NCBI GenBank assembly: GCA_037127255.1
Contig: JBANSL010000009.1
Span: forward strand, 35,733,475 to 35,797,474
Origin: Persicaria tinctoria
Lineage: Eukaryota; Streptophyta; Magnoliopsida; Caryophyllales; Polygonaceae
Direction: 5' to 3'
DNA: 64,000 nt
Under the pieces are notes generated by a model. It was given only the letters and a program-made list of their open reading frames with translations, did not search any database and was not told where the DNA came from. The number at the start of each line of letters is the position of its first letter. The first letter of the stretch is position 1. Below are positions 34,303 to 45,880 of this stretch, piece after piece. The position numbers and the translations under genes are program-made.

Positions 34303-35260
34303 CTTGCAGGTACATGAGCCGAGGACGGACGGATTGAAGACACAACCCAGATCCCTATTTAAATGAACGAGTTGTAATACATAGTGGCTGGATTAGGAGG
34401 GCAAATTATAATGTCTGTAATCCAGATGTATGTATTAGTGATTATGTACAAATAATGGCTAGAAGCTCAAGGTTAGGACTAGGTCACAGGTGGCTCATGA
34501 CATTGGACGAAGGGTGGCTCAAGAGGGCCTAGCCGGTGGCACTTGGTGAGCTTGGTTGGAGTCCTTCCCTTGCTGGATTGTCGGATTGATATTAAAGATG
34601 AAGCTCTTCATCTTTGGACGTCAGCCCAGTCCAGTTTGAAGCCCAACCCAATTCTCCTAGCCCAACTCTGAAGAGCTTCCAACGGCACTTTGCTGGCTTT
34701 GTTCCAAACGCTGCGTTTTGCCTTAAGACGCTCCCTATAAGAGGCCTCTTTCTTGGAAACCCTAATCACGAGCTCAGTCACTGTTCTCCCACCTGAAGAG
34801 AGAAAGAGAGAGAGAAGAGAGGAAACCCTAGGTTCCCAAGCGCCGCCGACGGAGATCCCACACTGAAGAGGAAGAAGGCGAGCTTCCGGCCCGGTTTCCC
34901 AACCGCCTTAGCGCCGCCTTCACCTGCTCTCATCCGGCTTCGATCTTCTTCGAAGTGAAGGGAGTATCTGTTCCTCTTATGTTCTTCTTCTCCTTGTCTG
35001 TCCGTGTTTTCTGAGTTGCTTGACCTAGATCTGTTACCTTGAGCTCGTCACTACTTGTATCCATGATATGTAACTCGTTCATACTTAGTGGATTCTAGGG
35101 TTTGAGTCTCTCCCTCTTGAGGCTCCGCAGAGTAGGGAAACCGAACTGCGTCATCAATCTGTGTGTTATCTTTTTCGCTTCCGCTTGCATGTTTACTTTC
35201 CAACCTCGCTTCTGTGCTAGCATTTAGGATCAAATCGTTTTCTACAGATACTTAATTAAA
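34303..35260 (+). other. Possible 3' LTR or 3' flank of the copia
   Basis: GC-richer DNA with a TATA-like CCCTATAAGAGG (34730-34741), a GA-rich leader (34795-34825) and CCGCCGAC/GCGCCGCC motifs looks like an LTR promoter and leader. No second copy is present upstream of 30522 to confirm it. Confidence 0.35.
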
Positions 35261-37689
35261 CAATCTCGGGCTAGGGCTGGACACAATCCAAGCTATACAC
35301 GACGGAGTATATTGCGATGCAGGGAGATCTTGGAGGAGGGTGTTGAAGCCCACGACCAATAGGATTCATTCCTATAGTGAAGCCGCCACATCCTAATGCG
35401 GTTACGAGGGTGTTGAAGCTCATTGTTTAGAATGTGGGGAGATGGGATGTGGGCTTAGTTCGACAACTATTCATAGATTGCGATGCGGAGTTGATCCAAT
35501 GGAAAAAGATGTTGTGGCATGGTTTCACTCTCGAGATGGGAATTTTTTTTTGTGAACGACCTATCATTGTAACATCCCTTCTTAAAATACTAAAGAGATG
35601 TTGCAGCGCCAACAATTACTCGTACTTTAATGTCCTCGTAACCGTCACATGTTTATAGGGATATGTAACCATACTATCAAAAACAATGACAACAAGTACA
35701 TGCATAATAAATATGAAATCGGTGGAAGTGTTAAATATAAATCAATGATGTAAAATAAAGTTACCCAAAATAAGGGGTCCAAATGTAGTATTCAAATAGA
35801 ATGAATAATATTAGTGAAAATATTGTTAAAAGAGTTGCAGCGGAAATAAATAAACTTTATATAATAAATTTAGAAATTAGTACCTTAAATTAACAAAACA
35901 CTAGAAATAAACAAAAATAATAGACTTCTTTATTCCTCAACGCCTCAAGACCGTTTATCTAATCCTACGGATTAGGGGCTAAGGCATAGTTTACAAACCA
36001 GGGACCCTAGCCCTCCGAACGAAAAATTAGGATAGGTTAGTCTTTTTACAACTACCAAGTAGCAGAAAATAAAATGTTCAAGACTCCGTCTACCGCTTAT
36101 TGACCATAAAAGGGCATTAGCGATTGTAGACTAAAAATGGGAAATAGAGATTTATTTATGTGGATACAAGACTCGTTTGATTGTAGTAAAATAACTGAAT
36201 GGTCCAAAATGACAGAGTGTTTGAATGAGATGTGAATCTGAAGATCCTATGAATCATATTCCGAGTACAGAAGAATATGATAATAATGTTATTGAAATGT
36301 GGGTGACCTATTAGTAAATTATGATGCACTGATTTTTAACGAGGTTGAGGAAAATAATTTGTAAAAGTGCACTGATTGAAGCAAAATCGGTTGCCTTAAC
36401 TTGACGAAAGGTTGAATGTGGTTGAGGAATATAATTTGAAATGGAATATGAGATTTTACGGAATTTTAAAAGGATGTTAGTAACTTTTTAGAAATTATAG
36501 AAACAGCCTCATAAATTTCAAAAGGCACAAAACTTATCCTAGTTTTTTTCGAAAGTTCACCCAAATCTGTAGCCAAGCAATCTCAGAAGCCAAAATGAAG
36601 GTCAAATGCTTCAACATGACATATTGATTAATATGAGATCAACTATTTAATCGAAAATCGATAAATTGCGAGAAACCATCGGATCTTACCTAAATAGGAC
36701 TAAAAAATGTCAAAATTTAAAATCTAAGATCCCTTGGTATGTTATGGATCTGAAAAACAAGGATTTATGTGAGTTAATATCCCCTAATCGAAAGGAATTA
36801 CAAAAAGACCCCCGAAAACAGAATTTCAGCAAAGGTGAAAAAACTGCTCACTAGTCAACTTCAGCGATATGGTGCGAGCGCCTCAAAGCAGTGCTGAGCA
36901 TGGGAGAAGTTGGGATCGACAGGGAATGATTCTGGGTGCATTCAGAAGGCAAAATCTGGGGCGTCTGAGAACTGTGGTGGTGGTGGCGAAGCCCGACAGG
37001 TAGGCTGTCAATCACGCTTCTGCCGAAACTTCCGGCAACGATTCTGGGCATTTTCCAGCCAGCTGCTGTGTCGTAGCGGTCAAGGTCGTCGCCTGGGTGG
37101 TTATAGAGTGTACTGGGGGTGATCGTTGGCATTGATGTCATCGAATTTGTGATCGCGCACTATCGGAACGAACGGAGAGTGTGTGTTTCGATGTGTTCTT
37201 TGAGCGGATGAAGAGGACGACTGGGAGAGTGTTAGGATGAGCGTGAGATGTATTTGGGTAGGCTGCAGTGTGATCTTCAGATTTCCAAAATTAAATCCTG
37301 TGATTTGAGGAAATGTGTGAATGTAATTTGGGCAAGAAAATCCTTCGGCATACATGGAAGGAAGCTTTCTTATTGTTTTTTTGAAGGGGATTTTGATGTG
37401 CAGGGAGAGAGAAGAAGCCCGGTTTGGCTGACCACTCGTGCTGGGCTGGAGATTTTGGGCCGGATTCTTCTGATGGCCCGTTTCCTTTGTATGATAAACA
37501 AGGGTAAGTACCATTAATTTATCCATAATAATACATAAATATTATTTACGAAAATTTTATTTATCCAACCTAATTAATTAAATTCATTTATCTTATTTTT
37601 CTTGGAATAATATACTTATTCTAAAACTTTATATTATATATATTTTATCTGATCTAATACAAGTTAAATTCAACTTATTTTCACATACT
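35261..37689. other. Unassigned DNA, part LTR-like
   Basis: A phrase GAGGGTGTTGAAGCYCA is repeated at 35336 and 35406. TGTAACATCCC at 35568 is a typical start of gypsy chromovirus LTRs and is followed by LTR-like AT-rich DNA with GTTGCAGCGGAAATAA (about 35832), but no matching end was located. From 36850 to 37500 a GC-richer segment has open frames on both strands without recognisable domains. No gene supported. Confidence 0.3.
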
Positions 37690-38860
37690 TTGGGTTTGGG
37701 TATTTCAATCATATGGCTATGGAAACTGGAAAAAGGTAGGAAGGACAGACGGGTGTCTTCCCCAAATCCGTCTGAGAGGAAACTCATGTGGAGGAAGATA
37801 TGGAAGATGGAAGTGGTGCCGAAGGTGAGGGTGTTTGTATGGAGGGTTGGTAATCTGGTATCCTTCCCTGTAGAGCCAATGAAGCTGACAATTAGTGGTG
37901 AGCGATGATAACTGCGATTTCTGTGGTAGGTGAGAAACGAGAAGTTTGTTGGAATACGAAGTTGTCCTACATTGAAAATATTGGAATATTAATAACAACA
38001 TATAAGCTTGGTGGGCTACTCCTCTAATTGCCAATTGGTTTTAAGGGTTTATGTGCAGTTCGTATCTCCCGTACGTGGGCCCACACATGACCTCCCTTCA
38101 GCTCTGGGCTTCGGATTAGTGGGGTTGCTGACCTTGTTGACATGTCGCGGGCATTGGTTCCCATTTTAAACGCATGCAGCAAGTGCAACTTATTGACCAC
38201 AAAAGCCCATTGAAAAGATTGGGATATCATGAACAACAAATAAGCTTGGCGGGCTACGTACTCTTGCCATATACAAGGGTTTTGAGATGGAACCCCGTTG
38301 GGTTTATGTGGAGTTCGGGAAACGCCGAAACGAGAAGTTTGGATGTTGGAGCCCATGCTAAAGAAGGCGGGAAATGGTAAAGATAATATCCTTGATTGTG
38401 TTGAATATTTAAGCAAGAAATGTACAGCAGAGAAGTTGCACACAAATGGGTCGGAGTATGATTGCCTCCTGGGAAGTGTGGAAGAACCGGAACCGGAGAC
38501 TGTTTGACGGAGAAGCACTCGAACCGCAGCATGTCTGGAGCCATGCTATGTAAGACATGGAGGGTTCGAAAAGGAAAAGATAGAGGACCACGCAGGTTGG
38601 GGAGGGACGACAAGAAGAAAGGAACTAGCAAAGGTGGAAGGAGTTCAAGAAGGGAACAAATGTGTGAGGATAGTTGGAAGAGATGTTACAGGCCATTCGG
38701 AGGGCTGCAATTCAAGGGAGTTTGTGGTGTGTCGATGGTCTTCAGTTCGACGACAAGGCAACCAAGTTGGGCATTAGTTGGCGGGTCTCAGACCTGAGGC
38801 TTCTATTCGGCATTTTGTGCTTGATAATTTAAATTAATGAAATATGGGTTTGTTTCTAAA
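37690..38860 (+). pseudogene. LINE 3' end with an insertion
   Basis: The reading frame at 37690-37930 has MWRKIWKMEVVPKVRVFVWR followed by CDFCGR, the zf-RVT region of plant LINEs. Beyond an insertion (37949-38326) the typical post-zinc motif appears: WEVWKNRNRRLFDG (38470-38510). The relic runs to an A-rich tail (about 38850-38880). Stops and frame changes make it dead. Confidence 0.7.
37949..38326. mobile_element. TRIM-like insertion in a LINE, with 15-bp flanking repeats
   Basis: GAAACGAGAAGTTTG occurs at 37934-37948 and again at 38327-38341, bounding 378 inserted bases. The insert has two similar halves. ACAACATATAAGCTTGGTGGGCTAC ... TTTATGTGCAGTTCG near its start is matched by CAACAAATAAGCTTGGCGGG ... 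TTTATGTGGAGTTCG near its end. Two short terminal repeats around a non-coding core resemble a terminal-repeat retrotransposon in miniature. A 15-bp duplication is longer than the usual 5 bp, so another origin is possible. Confidence 0.5.
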
Positions 38861-40623
38861 AAAAATCCCAAAAAATAAAATATTTTCATTAAAAAGTACT
38901 ACTTTTGAATAGTTTTAATACATTAATTTTTAGGATTAATGTAATTTAAATTATGATTTTTTTAGTGTCTAATATAGACACACATTATATAATACTAATA
39001 CTTAGGTGAAAATCAGTATCTAATTTATTTAGACTCCCTATATTTTAATTATTTTAGATAAAAATTAAAAAATTATATTTATATCACATATACACATGTA
39101 TTAATGTGCGCCCTTTGACAACCATTATGCAAATAAAAAAAACATTTATTTGTAAAAAGGCAGTTTTTTAATTTCAATATATTAACTTGTAGGATTAATG
39201 CATTGAAACTAGAGTTTTCTTTCCTGTGTTGGGTTTATAAGGTATGCTTATGGATACACAATAGAAAAAATAGTTTATTGCTCCTTCCGTTCTTATCAGT
39301 TTGACTTTGTTACCTGGATTCTAAGGAGGTAAAAATTATAGTACAAAATTGCTATTTTTATTAATATTTAGAAAAAAATAATACTTAGTAGTAATAAATA
39401 TTAAAGCTTTTATATAAAAAAGAAATATTTTATTTAAATTTTAAATTCTCAAAGTACGTCTTAAAAAGCAGAAAGTATATATTTTAGATCTAATAGAGTA
39501 AATTTTATCATAAAATCAGGTTAAAAGACCTACTTTTTCCACTAATTCGCGGCACGAAAACATTCAAATTGATGATTAGAGATCCAATTCATTCAAATAC
39601 CTAACGTTCATAAAAAGAGGAAAGTGGGACCCAATATGAAAGCCTCTAGGTTGGCGGGTTAATGCTGACTAGTGAGACCCACCTCCGTTTTTATTTTTAT
39701 TTATTTTTTTTTAAAAAAAAAAAAAAAAGAGAAAAGGAGAAACCATGAATTATGATGATGGCCAATTGCCCATATGGCCATATGATATTGAGGAGAGTGC
39801 CTAGTGACTGTCCCTTTCACAAGAAATCACTCAAAAATATACCCCTAAAAAATTATTTAACATTATGTTTTACAATGTCCAATATTCAATACTCAATGCA
39901 CAATTTCATGAAATGCATTAACCCTTTCCATCAAATTGTACATGATCTCAATTCATGATCCATACACTACATAAGTATGACTCTATTTGTTACAAGTTTC
40001 TTATATAAGATCAAATAACTTCAAAACATAAATAAAAATTACTTCAATTATAACATCTCTTTAATTGTGCATCTACCATAAGCTATAGACATGTACTTTG
40101 GGAATTGAGATCATACCTAACAATCATCAAAGCACATGTATAGAGATGTGTGCAATGCTAGTAAAGTAGAATATACATGTCACATGACACTAGAGTAGAT
40201 TGTGGAGAATTTTTTTTAATTAATAACATTATGATATTTTTTTTTTTATACAAAAATCCATGAGATGAAAGGAAATGGGCAAATGAGATGATGGGCTCTC
40301 ACTCTCTTTTTATTTTTTTTTCTCACCATCATCACCATTATAAACACATATAAACATCTCATGAAAAAAGGTCTCATGCCATAACCCTCTCACCTTTCAT
40401 ATGGTTGCTTGCTCCATATAAGTTCCTTTTTTTTTAATCTATAAGGTACTTGATTCCTATGATAATTAAGGCACTAAAAAAAGGGAAATTAAATTTTAAA
40501 AAACAAATGAACAAAGCTAAAGATGAAGGAACCATGTATAACTTGTCCCGGTCAAAGAAGGCCTTGACTAGGCCCGGCCACCAGGCCGCCACCACAACAA
40601 TCGCCGGCGATCACATGGCAGTC
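38861..40623. other. AT-rich intergenic DNA and HIPP gene 3' flank
   Basis: Poly-A/T runs (39705-39735, 40228-40250) and no supported ORF. A degenerate CTCCTTCCGTTC at 39281 hints at an old Stowaway end without a partner. The last 100-300 bases before 40624 should hold the HIPP 3' untranslated region; no clear poly-A signal could be assigned. Confidence 0.4.
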
Positions 40624-42583
40624 TCACATTACACTGCAGCTCGAAGTGTTCTCGTCGCTGAAGTAGTTGTAAGGGTCGCCATGATGGGGCGGTGGAGGGT
40701 ACGGGTAGGGCGGCATGTAGTTCATCGCCGGTGGTGTAGGCCGGTACATCATGGGCTGGAATTGCTCGTTGCCATTGGCGGCAGCTCGTTGTTGGTTCAT
40801 CATCATTTGGGCCATGTATTGCTGGTAGTAAGGGTTTCCAGCGCCCATTTCTGGCGCAGGTCCGCCTGGGAAGTACCCGGGAGGACCACCAGGGCCTCCA
40901 GGTCCGCCACCATGGATGGCCGCGGACGCTGGAAGCCCGTGGATGGCCGGAATACCACCCATTTGGGTCATTTGCATGTTCGCCATTTGGGCCATCGGCA
41001 TGGGCTGTCCCATTGGGCCGCCTGGGCCCATTGGGCCACAACTTCCACCGCCCCCTCCCATGGGGTGTTTCATAGCCGGATTCATACCACCACCACCGCC
41101 CATGTGCAGTGGTAACACCCCGCCGCCACCGCCGCCCTTCTTGCCACCGCCATTATTACCGGCCATCTGGTTTCCTCCACCACCACCGCCCCCGTGTTTA
41201 CCGTCCATAGGCGGCATCCCACCGCCGTTCCTTCCGCCACCTTTACCACCACCTTGATTTGGGTTTCCGCCTGGATTGTTAACTCCGCCTCCGCCTCCGC
41301 CCTTTTTACCACCCCCGCCATTTTTACCATCATTTCCGCCCTGAATCTGAACAGGGACCCCACCACCGCCTTTCTTACCGCCACCACCGCCGTTGTTCGG
41401 ACCACCATTGTTTCCGCCACCACCGCCCTTACCCAGCTGTTGGGCATTCATCATCATCTGTGGATTTTGCCTATTCATCATCATTTGAGGGTTTTGCCCA
41501 TTCATCATCATTTGGGGGTTTTGCCCATTCATCATCATCATCATTTGCTGCGGCCCGAGACCGCCAGGAGCGCCACTAGGCGGGCCACCAAGCGGACCAC
41601 CAGCGCCACTGCCGCCAACATTCTTACCCATCATGTTAGTCATGTTCATAGGCTTCATCTTGGGCTGAACATCATCAAACTCATCATCATCATCAAATTC
41701 ATCATCAAACTCGTCATCTTCATCATAATCATCGTCGCCCGATTCGCCATCACTCCACCCACCCTCCTCCACCGGAACGCTGAATTTCACAGCCTTCGGA
41801 TCCTTACCGCCGCCGCCATTAAACCCAGGCGGCGGCATCATCATCTTCATGTCCTTCAATTGCGCCGGAAGCTTCCCATCTTGGAACCCTTTCATCTGCT
41901 GCAGCATCTGCAGCTGCTGCATCTGCTGCGGATTCAGCTGCATCCCGCCGCCACCACCACCGCCCTTAGGCTGGTTATTCTGCTGCCCCCCACCGCCTTT
42001 CGGCGGGTTAATCTGGTGGCTCCCACCGCCCTTCTGGTGGTTGTTGTTGTTGCCCTGTTTGTTACCACCACCCTTTCCATTATCCAATTGCAAGTTCTTG
42101 AACTGCACATTGATCTCACCCTGATTCTTGCTGTTGATGTTGGGGTTGTTTGGGGGTTTTGGGGCGCCCCAAAGCTCTGCATGTTTACCGGATTTGTTGA
42201 GCTTCTTGATAATGGTGGATGCGTCTACATTCCCTGACACTGTCACCTTCCCTTGCTCTGCATCTATGCTTGTCTTGTAAACCCCTAAAATCAAAACACC
42301 CACAAACCAAAAATAAAAAATTAATCAAGAATCAGTCAAAAACTAATTATGAGAGGGGAATTGAAAAGTGGGTTACCGTCAATTTTGTGCAAGATTTTCT
42401 TCACTTTCTGTTTGCAGCCATCACAGTGTATGTTTACTTTCAGAACACAGGTCTGTAATGAACAAGCAAGTGAGTACCCAACAGTTGAGAATAGCAGAAA
42501 TCAACAACGTATGTAATATAATGTAACGTAGAGAGAGAGAGAGAGATTGGTACCTGAATCTTCAAGAACTCTTCCTTGCTCAT
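40624..42583 (-). CDS. Heavy-metal-associated isoprenylated plant protein (HIPP), 588 residues
   Basis: Three exons: 42583-42554 ([10 protein letters not shown]), 42452-42377 and 42284-40624, with donors CAG/GTACC and ACG/GTAACC and acceptors TTACAG and TTTTAG. Spliced length is 1767 bases. Residues 11-75 form an HMA domain with the metal-binding CxxC as HCDGC (Cys20, Cys23), followed by [11 protein letters not shown] and [10 protein letters not shown]. The rest is low-complexity: Gly/Asn/Gln-rich stretches, an acidic Asp/Glu block (about residues 213-240), tandem MMMNGQNPQ repeats (about 284-317) and a Pro/Tyr-rich end ([20 protein letters not shown]). It ends CSVM, a CaaX box for farnesylation, so membrane or nuclear association is expected. 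HIPPs bind metals and act in metal handling and stress responses. The length and Gly-rich layout match the long HIPP32-34-type members; I am not sure of the exact orthologue. It is the only intact host gene here, flanked by mobile DNA at a distance. Confidence 0.93.
42531..42546. repeat. (GA)n tract in HIPP intron 1
   Basis: Eight GA units lie just inside the first intron, near its 5' splice site. Short simple repeat. Confidence 0.8.
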
Positions 42584-43973
42584 GATTGCTAAAAGAAGAG
42601 GGTAAAACAGGGGAGGTAGTTAAAGGAGGAACAGGATTAGATCTGAGGGAGGAAACCGCTAAAAGAGAGAGGAGATATTCTAATTTGCTTTCTTTCTCTC
42701 TGAAAGATGGAAACTTTCAGTGCACAAACACCATTGGAAATGGAATTGAGCTTCTTCCTCTTGGGAAAAGCCAAGAAACAGAGAGCAAGTGAGTCTGTGA
42801 GTGTGTTTTTTTTAAATTAAATCAGAAAACGAAAAACAGACGCAGATGGGATAAAATTGAGATGAAAGACAAAACAATGGGGTCTGAATATGCTTCAGAC
42901 TCTCAAAAAGGGAGATAGATAGAGTGAGTGAGATCGGGGGTTGGTTCAGAGGGGGTGGGTGGACATTAAAATCCCTCTATTTCAGGGGAGAGAGAGACTG
43001 TAAATGAGGTGAAGGTGAAGAATGGGGGAGGAGGAGAAACAAGGGAAGGAGGGGTGAGAAAGAGAGGAGGGTGCTCGGTGCTTCCAACCAAGGCTAACCT
43101 TTCTAAAGTATACTGTATTTTCTTTTCCTTTTTTACTTCTCAAACTCTTTTTTTTTTTCTTTTTTTTTCAGCTTGCGCGTGGGGCGCGTTCTTGCTACTC
43201 ACGGGGTTTTTTCCAAACTCTTTTTTTTTATTAGTTTTACTTCTCAGACTCTGTTCCCCATAAATAACCCCCTTTTTTTCATTTATTCTTTTTCTTTTAT
43301 TTTCCCCCCAAAAGATATTACTGTACTTTATAAAATTAACCGCAATAAATATCATGAACAGCGAATTTGTATTTCAATATATTTAAATAATGTAAATTTT
43401 TTCGACCAAAAAATATGTCAATCTTCTTTATACGTACATATGCTAAAACCGATGCATAGTGTCTTATGTGTCGCGTTTTGGTTGATCATGAAGAAAAAAT
43501 CATATATGACGCGATGTGGTTGATTTTAGGAAAAAATAATAATAAAATAATATATTGTCATAATTTATACGGAGTAGAAAATTATATAAGCCACAATTTA
43601 TCTATATATTTTAGTTAATTGACAAAAATATAAATAAAAAATATTTCATAATCATACCTACCAAAAATATTGATAGATAAATATGTAATATTTGATAGGT
43701 GATATTTTATTTATATTTATATTATTTTTTATTTATTAGAGTCTATCTAGATTATTTATAATATTGTATTACTGTATTCTCCGTGCATGGGACGAGACTT
43801 GCACTAGTTTTAAATATAGTATCTTGTCAATTGTGCAAATCAATTTATAAGATTTGACTTATAAAGTAGTTTTTATCTTTAAACTTTAAAAGTGGTTATA
43901 AATTTATTTTTCACAAATAAACCCCAAAATAATCCGGAGTTTATTTGCCCCACACAATGACTAAGATAAGTTA
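42584..43973 (-). promoter_or_regulatory. HIPP 5' leader and promoter region
   Basis: Upstream of the start codon on the minus strand is a CT/GA-rich leader-like stretch (42584-43080), then poly-T/A-rich DNA. No TATA box could be assigned with confidence and no other gene is supported. A GTGCATGGGACGAGACTTGCAC motif near 43785-43805 resembles part of a common dispersed plant repeat. Confidence 0.35.
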
Positions 43974-44354
43974 GAGCATCAACATCCATGGGTTTTACCC
44001 TCCCCATCCCTCCTATGGGGTAAACCCATGGATGTGGGATAAAACTCATTCCACCAAGGGGAAGGGGCAACCTAGTGGAATGGGTTAAACCCATCCCCTC
44101 CCCATCCCATTTTATTTTATAAAATTAATAAAAGTGAGGTTTTTTTATTTTTTTTATTAGGTGGGTTAAGTTTTGATTGGTTAAAATATGTGGTGGGGTA
44201 TAATTAAAGTTAAAAAAATAGTAATGGGGTAAACTTATGGATGTGAGATAAAAGTTAAAATTCTTATAGGATAGGGTAGAGTTAGTGGAAAATGAGGTGT
44301 CAAAATATTACGAGGAGAGAGAGGGATGGGGTTACCCCATGAGTGCTGATGCTC
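43974..44354. mobile_element. Tourist-type MITE with TTA duplication, 381 bp
   Basis: The left end GAGCATCAACATCCATGGGTT and the inverse of the right end GAGCATCAGCACTCATGGGG match closely, and TTA flanks both ends (43971-43973 and 44355-44357). The TTA duplication and GAGCATC terminus fit PIF/Harbinger MITEs. A paralogous empty site at 45628-45640 (AAGTTAGTTGG without the element) confirms the limits. Confidence 0.9.
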
Positions 44355-44478
44355 TTAGTTGGTAACTCACTTGACCAAAAAAATTAGAATTCAGATCCTA
44401 ATAATAAAAACTTTACATGAGAAATAAGTTAAATACATATATTAAAAAATCAAATCTACTCAAATACCACCTAAATAT

Positions 44479-45627
44479 TTATAGAAATATTCAAAATTAC
44501 AAAAAAAATTACAAAAAAAAAAACACAACTTGAAAATATTTACAGAAATATTCAAAATTTGTAAGTGTGTCGGAGAAACGCGGTCTCAGACCGCGTTTCT
44601 TGAATAGATTATCAATTTAAACCTGACGCCGAAGGAAAATAGCATTTTAAAATAAAAACGCGGTTTGAAACCGCATTTTAACCATAATTTCGGGTAAAAC
44701 GTGGTTTGAAACCGCGTTTATTTCCTAAAAAAAACTAACAAAAAAATCCAAAATAAAATAAAAAATAAACAGTAAAACGCGGTTCTAACCCGCGTTTTAC
44801 TTGCAGGCAGATTTGGTGCTCAGAGATCTCCGGCGCCCTCCGTCCCTCCGCCCTCGCCCTCCGTCCCCCCGATCTGATGCTCAAACCTCGCTCTCCTCCC
44901 TCCGCCCTCGCCCCCCGTCCCTCCGCCCTCGCCCAGCCACCAATTGCAACCCCTCCTCCTCCTCCCACCTCCGACAACCATCTGCTCCTCCCTTCGCCCT
45001 CGCCCTCCGCCTCTCCCTGCCGGATTCGGGACCTCGCTGGCTCGCTCTCCTCCCTCCGCCCTCGCCCTCCGTCCCTCCGCCCTCGCTGCCCATCCCAGCC
45101 ACCAATTTCGGGCCTTCCTCCTCCTCCCACCTCCGACAACCATCTGCTCCTCCCTCCGCCCTCGCCCTCGCCCTCCGCCTCTCCCTGCCGGATTCGCGAC
45201 CTCGCTGGCTCGCTCTCCTCCCTCCGCCCTCGCTTTCCATCCCAGCCACCAATTTCGGGCCTTTCTCCTCCTCCTACCTCCGCCGGAGATCTCTGCTGGT
45301 GCGCCTGCACGTAAAACGCGGATTAATACCGCGTTTTACAGTTTATTTTTTATTTATTTTTTTGGGTTTTTTTAGGAAATAAACGCGGGTTTAAACCGCG
45401 TTTTACCCGAAATTAGGGTTAAAACGCGGTTTGAAACCGCTTTTTTATTTTAAAATGCTATTTTTCTTCGGCGTCAGGTTTAAATTGATAATCTACCCAA
45501 GAAACGTGGTCTGAGACCGCGTTTCTCCGACACACCTGCAAATTTTGAATATTTCTGAAAATATTTTCAAGTTGTGATTTTTTTTTGTAATTTTTTATTT
45601 TTTCTTTAATATTTTGAAAAAAAATTC
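44479..45627. mobile_element. Palindrome-studded foldback element, 1149 bp
   Basis: The left arm 44479-44835 and right arm 45281-45627 are inverted copies about 350 bp long. Within the arms lie eight separate palindromes of the form AAACGCGGT-N(3 to 5)-ACCGCGTTT, at 44575-44599, 44656-44679, 44695-44719, 44773-44799, 45311-45339, 45381-45404, 45421-45445 and 45501-45525. The core (44836-45280) is a GC-rich tandem repeat of a unit near 150-160 bp containing CCTCCGCCCTCGCCCTCCG. Long open frames in the core exist on both strands but are compositional. Mobility is inferred from structure; no transposase or short target duplication is evident. Confidence 0.75.
44937..45270. repeat. GC-rich tandem repeat core of the foldback element
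   Basis: Units starting CCACCAATTGCAACC (44937), CCACCAATTTCGGGCCTT (45097) and again at 45246 follow one another. They share TCCGACAACCATCTGCTCC, CTCCCTGCCGGATTCG and GACCTCGCTGGCTCGCTC. Two full units and a partial third are present, embedded in (CCTCCGCCCTCG)n-like DNA. Confidence 0.75.
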
Positions 45628-45754
45628 AAGTTAGTTGGTAACTCACTTGACCAAAAAAATTAGAATTCAGATCCTAATAATAAAAACTTTACATGAGAAA
45701 TAAGTTAAATACATATATTAAAAAATCAAATCTACTCAAATACCACCTAAATAT

Positions 45755-45880
45755 GATTGACTGATAAATTTTTCTTTAACCAAAAATAATTTTAAATTAT
45801 ATAATATTTACTCAAATACCACCTAAACATGATTGACTGATACATTTTTCTTAAACCAAAAATAATTTTAAATTAATTAA
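45755..45880. repeat. Short tandem duplication after the second direct repeat
   Basis: GATTGACTGATAAATTTTTC ... AATAATTTTAAATTA at 45755 is repeated as GATTGACTGATACATTTTTC ... at about 45831, together with the preceding ACTCAAATACCACCTAAA. Unit about 76 bp. Confidence 0.7.

Larger units (their letters stand above)
43968..45754. repeat. 127-bp direct repeats flanking the foldback element
   Basis: The sequence AAGTTAGTTGGTAACTCACT... occurs as 43968-43973 plus 44358-44478 (split by the MITE) and as 45628-45754 (unsplit). The two are almost identical over 127 bases. They bracket 44479-45627. They lack TG...CA ends, so they are not ordinary LTRs. Copy two is followed by a further partial duplication of its tail (ACTCAAATACCACCTAAAYAT, repeated at about 45809). 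Confidence 0.85.

Noticed and set aside
34303..34800. A host gene starting at MDVSPVQFEAQPNSPS (34614)
   Set aside because: Short, in a region that looks like LTR leader, without homology or splice support.
35568..37500. Gypsy-type solo LTR beginning TGTAACATCCC
   Set aside because: No convincing end, target duplication or second copy was visible; kept only as a note.
39279..39475. Possible fourth Stowaway MITE (CTCCTTCCGTTC at 39281)
   Set aside because: No inverse terminus or TA pair could be found, and interior blocks of the family are absent.
41194..42237. Plus-strand 347-residue open frame antisense to the HIPP gene
   Set aside because: It is the mirror of the Gly/Asn-rich exon 3 reading (His/Ile/Leu repeats); the minus-strand model has splice sites, an HMA domain and a CaaX end.
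44735..45382. Overlapping 190-residue open frames on both strands in the GC-rich core of the foldback element
   Set aside because: They are simple translations of a CCTCCGCCCTCG tandem repeat; open in several frames at once and without domains, so compositional rather than coding.
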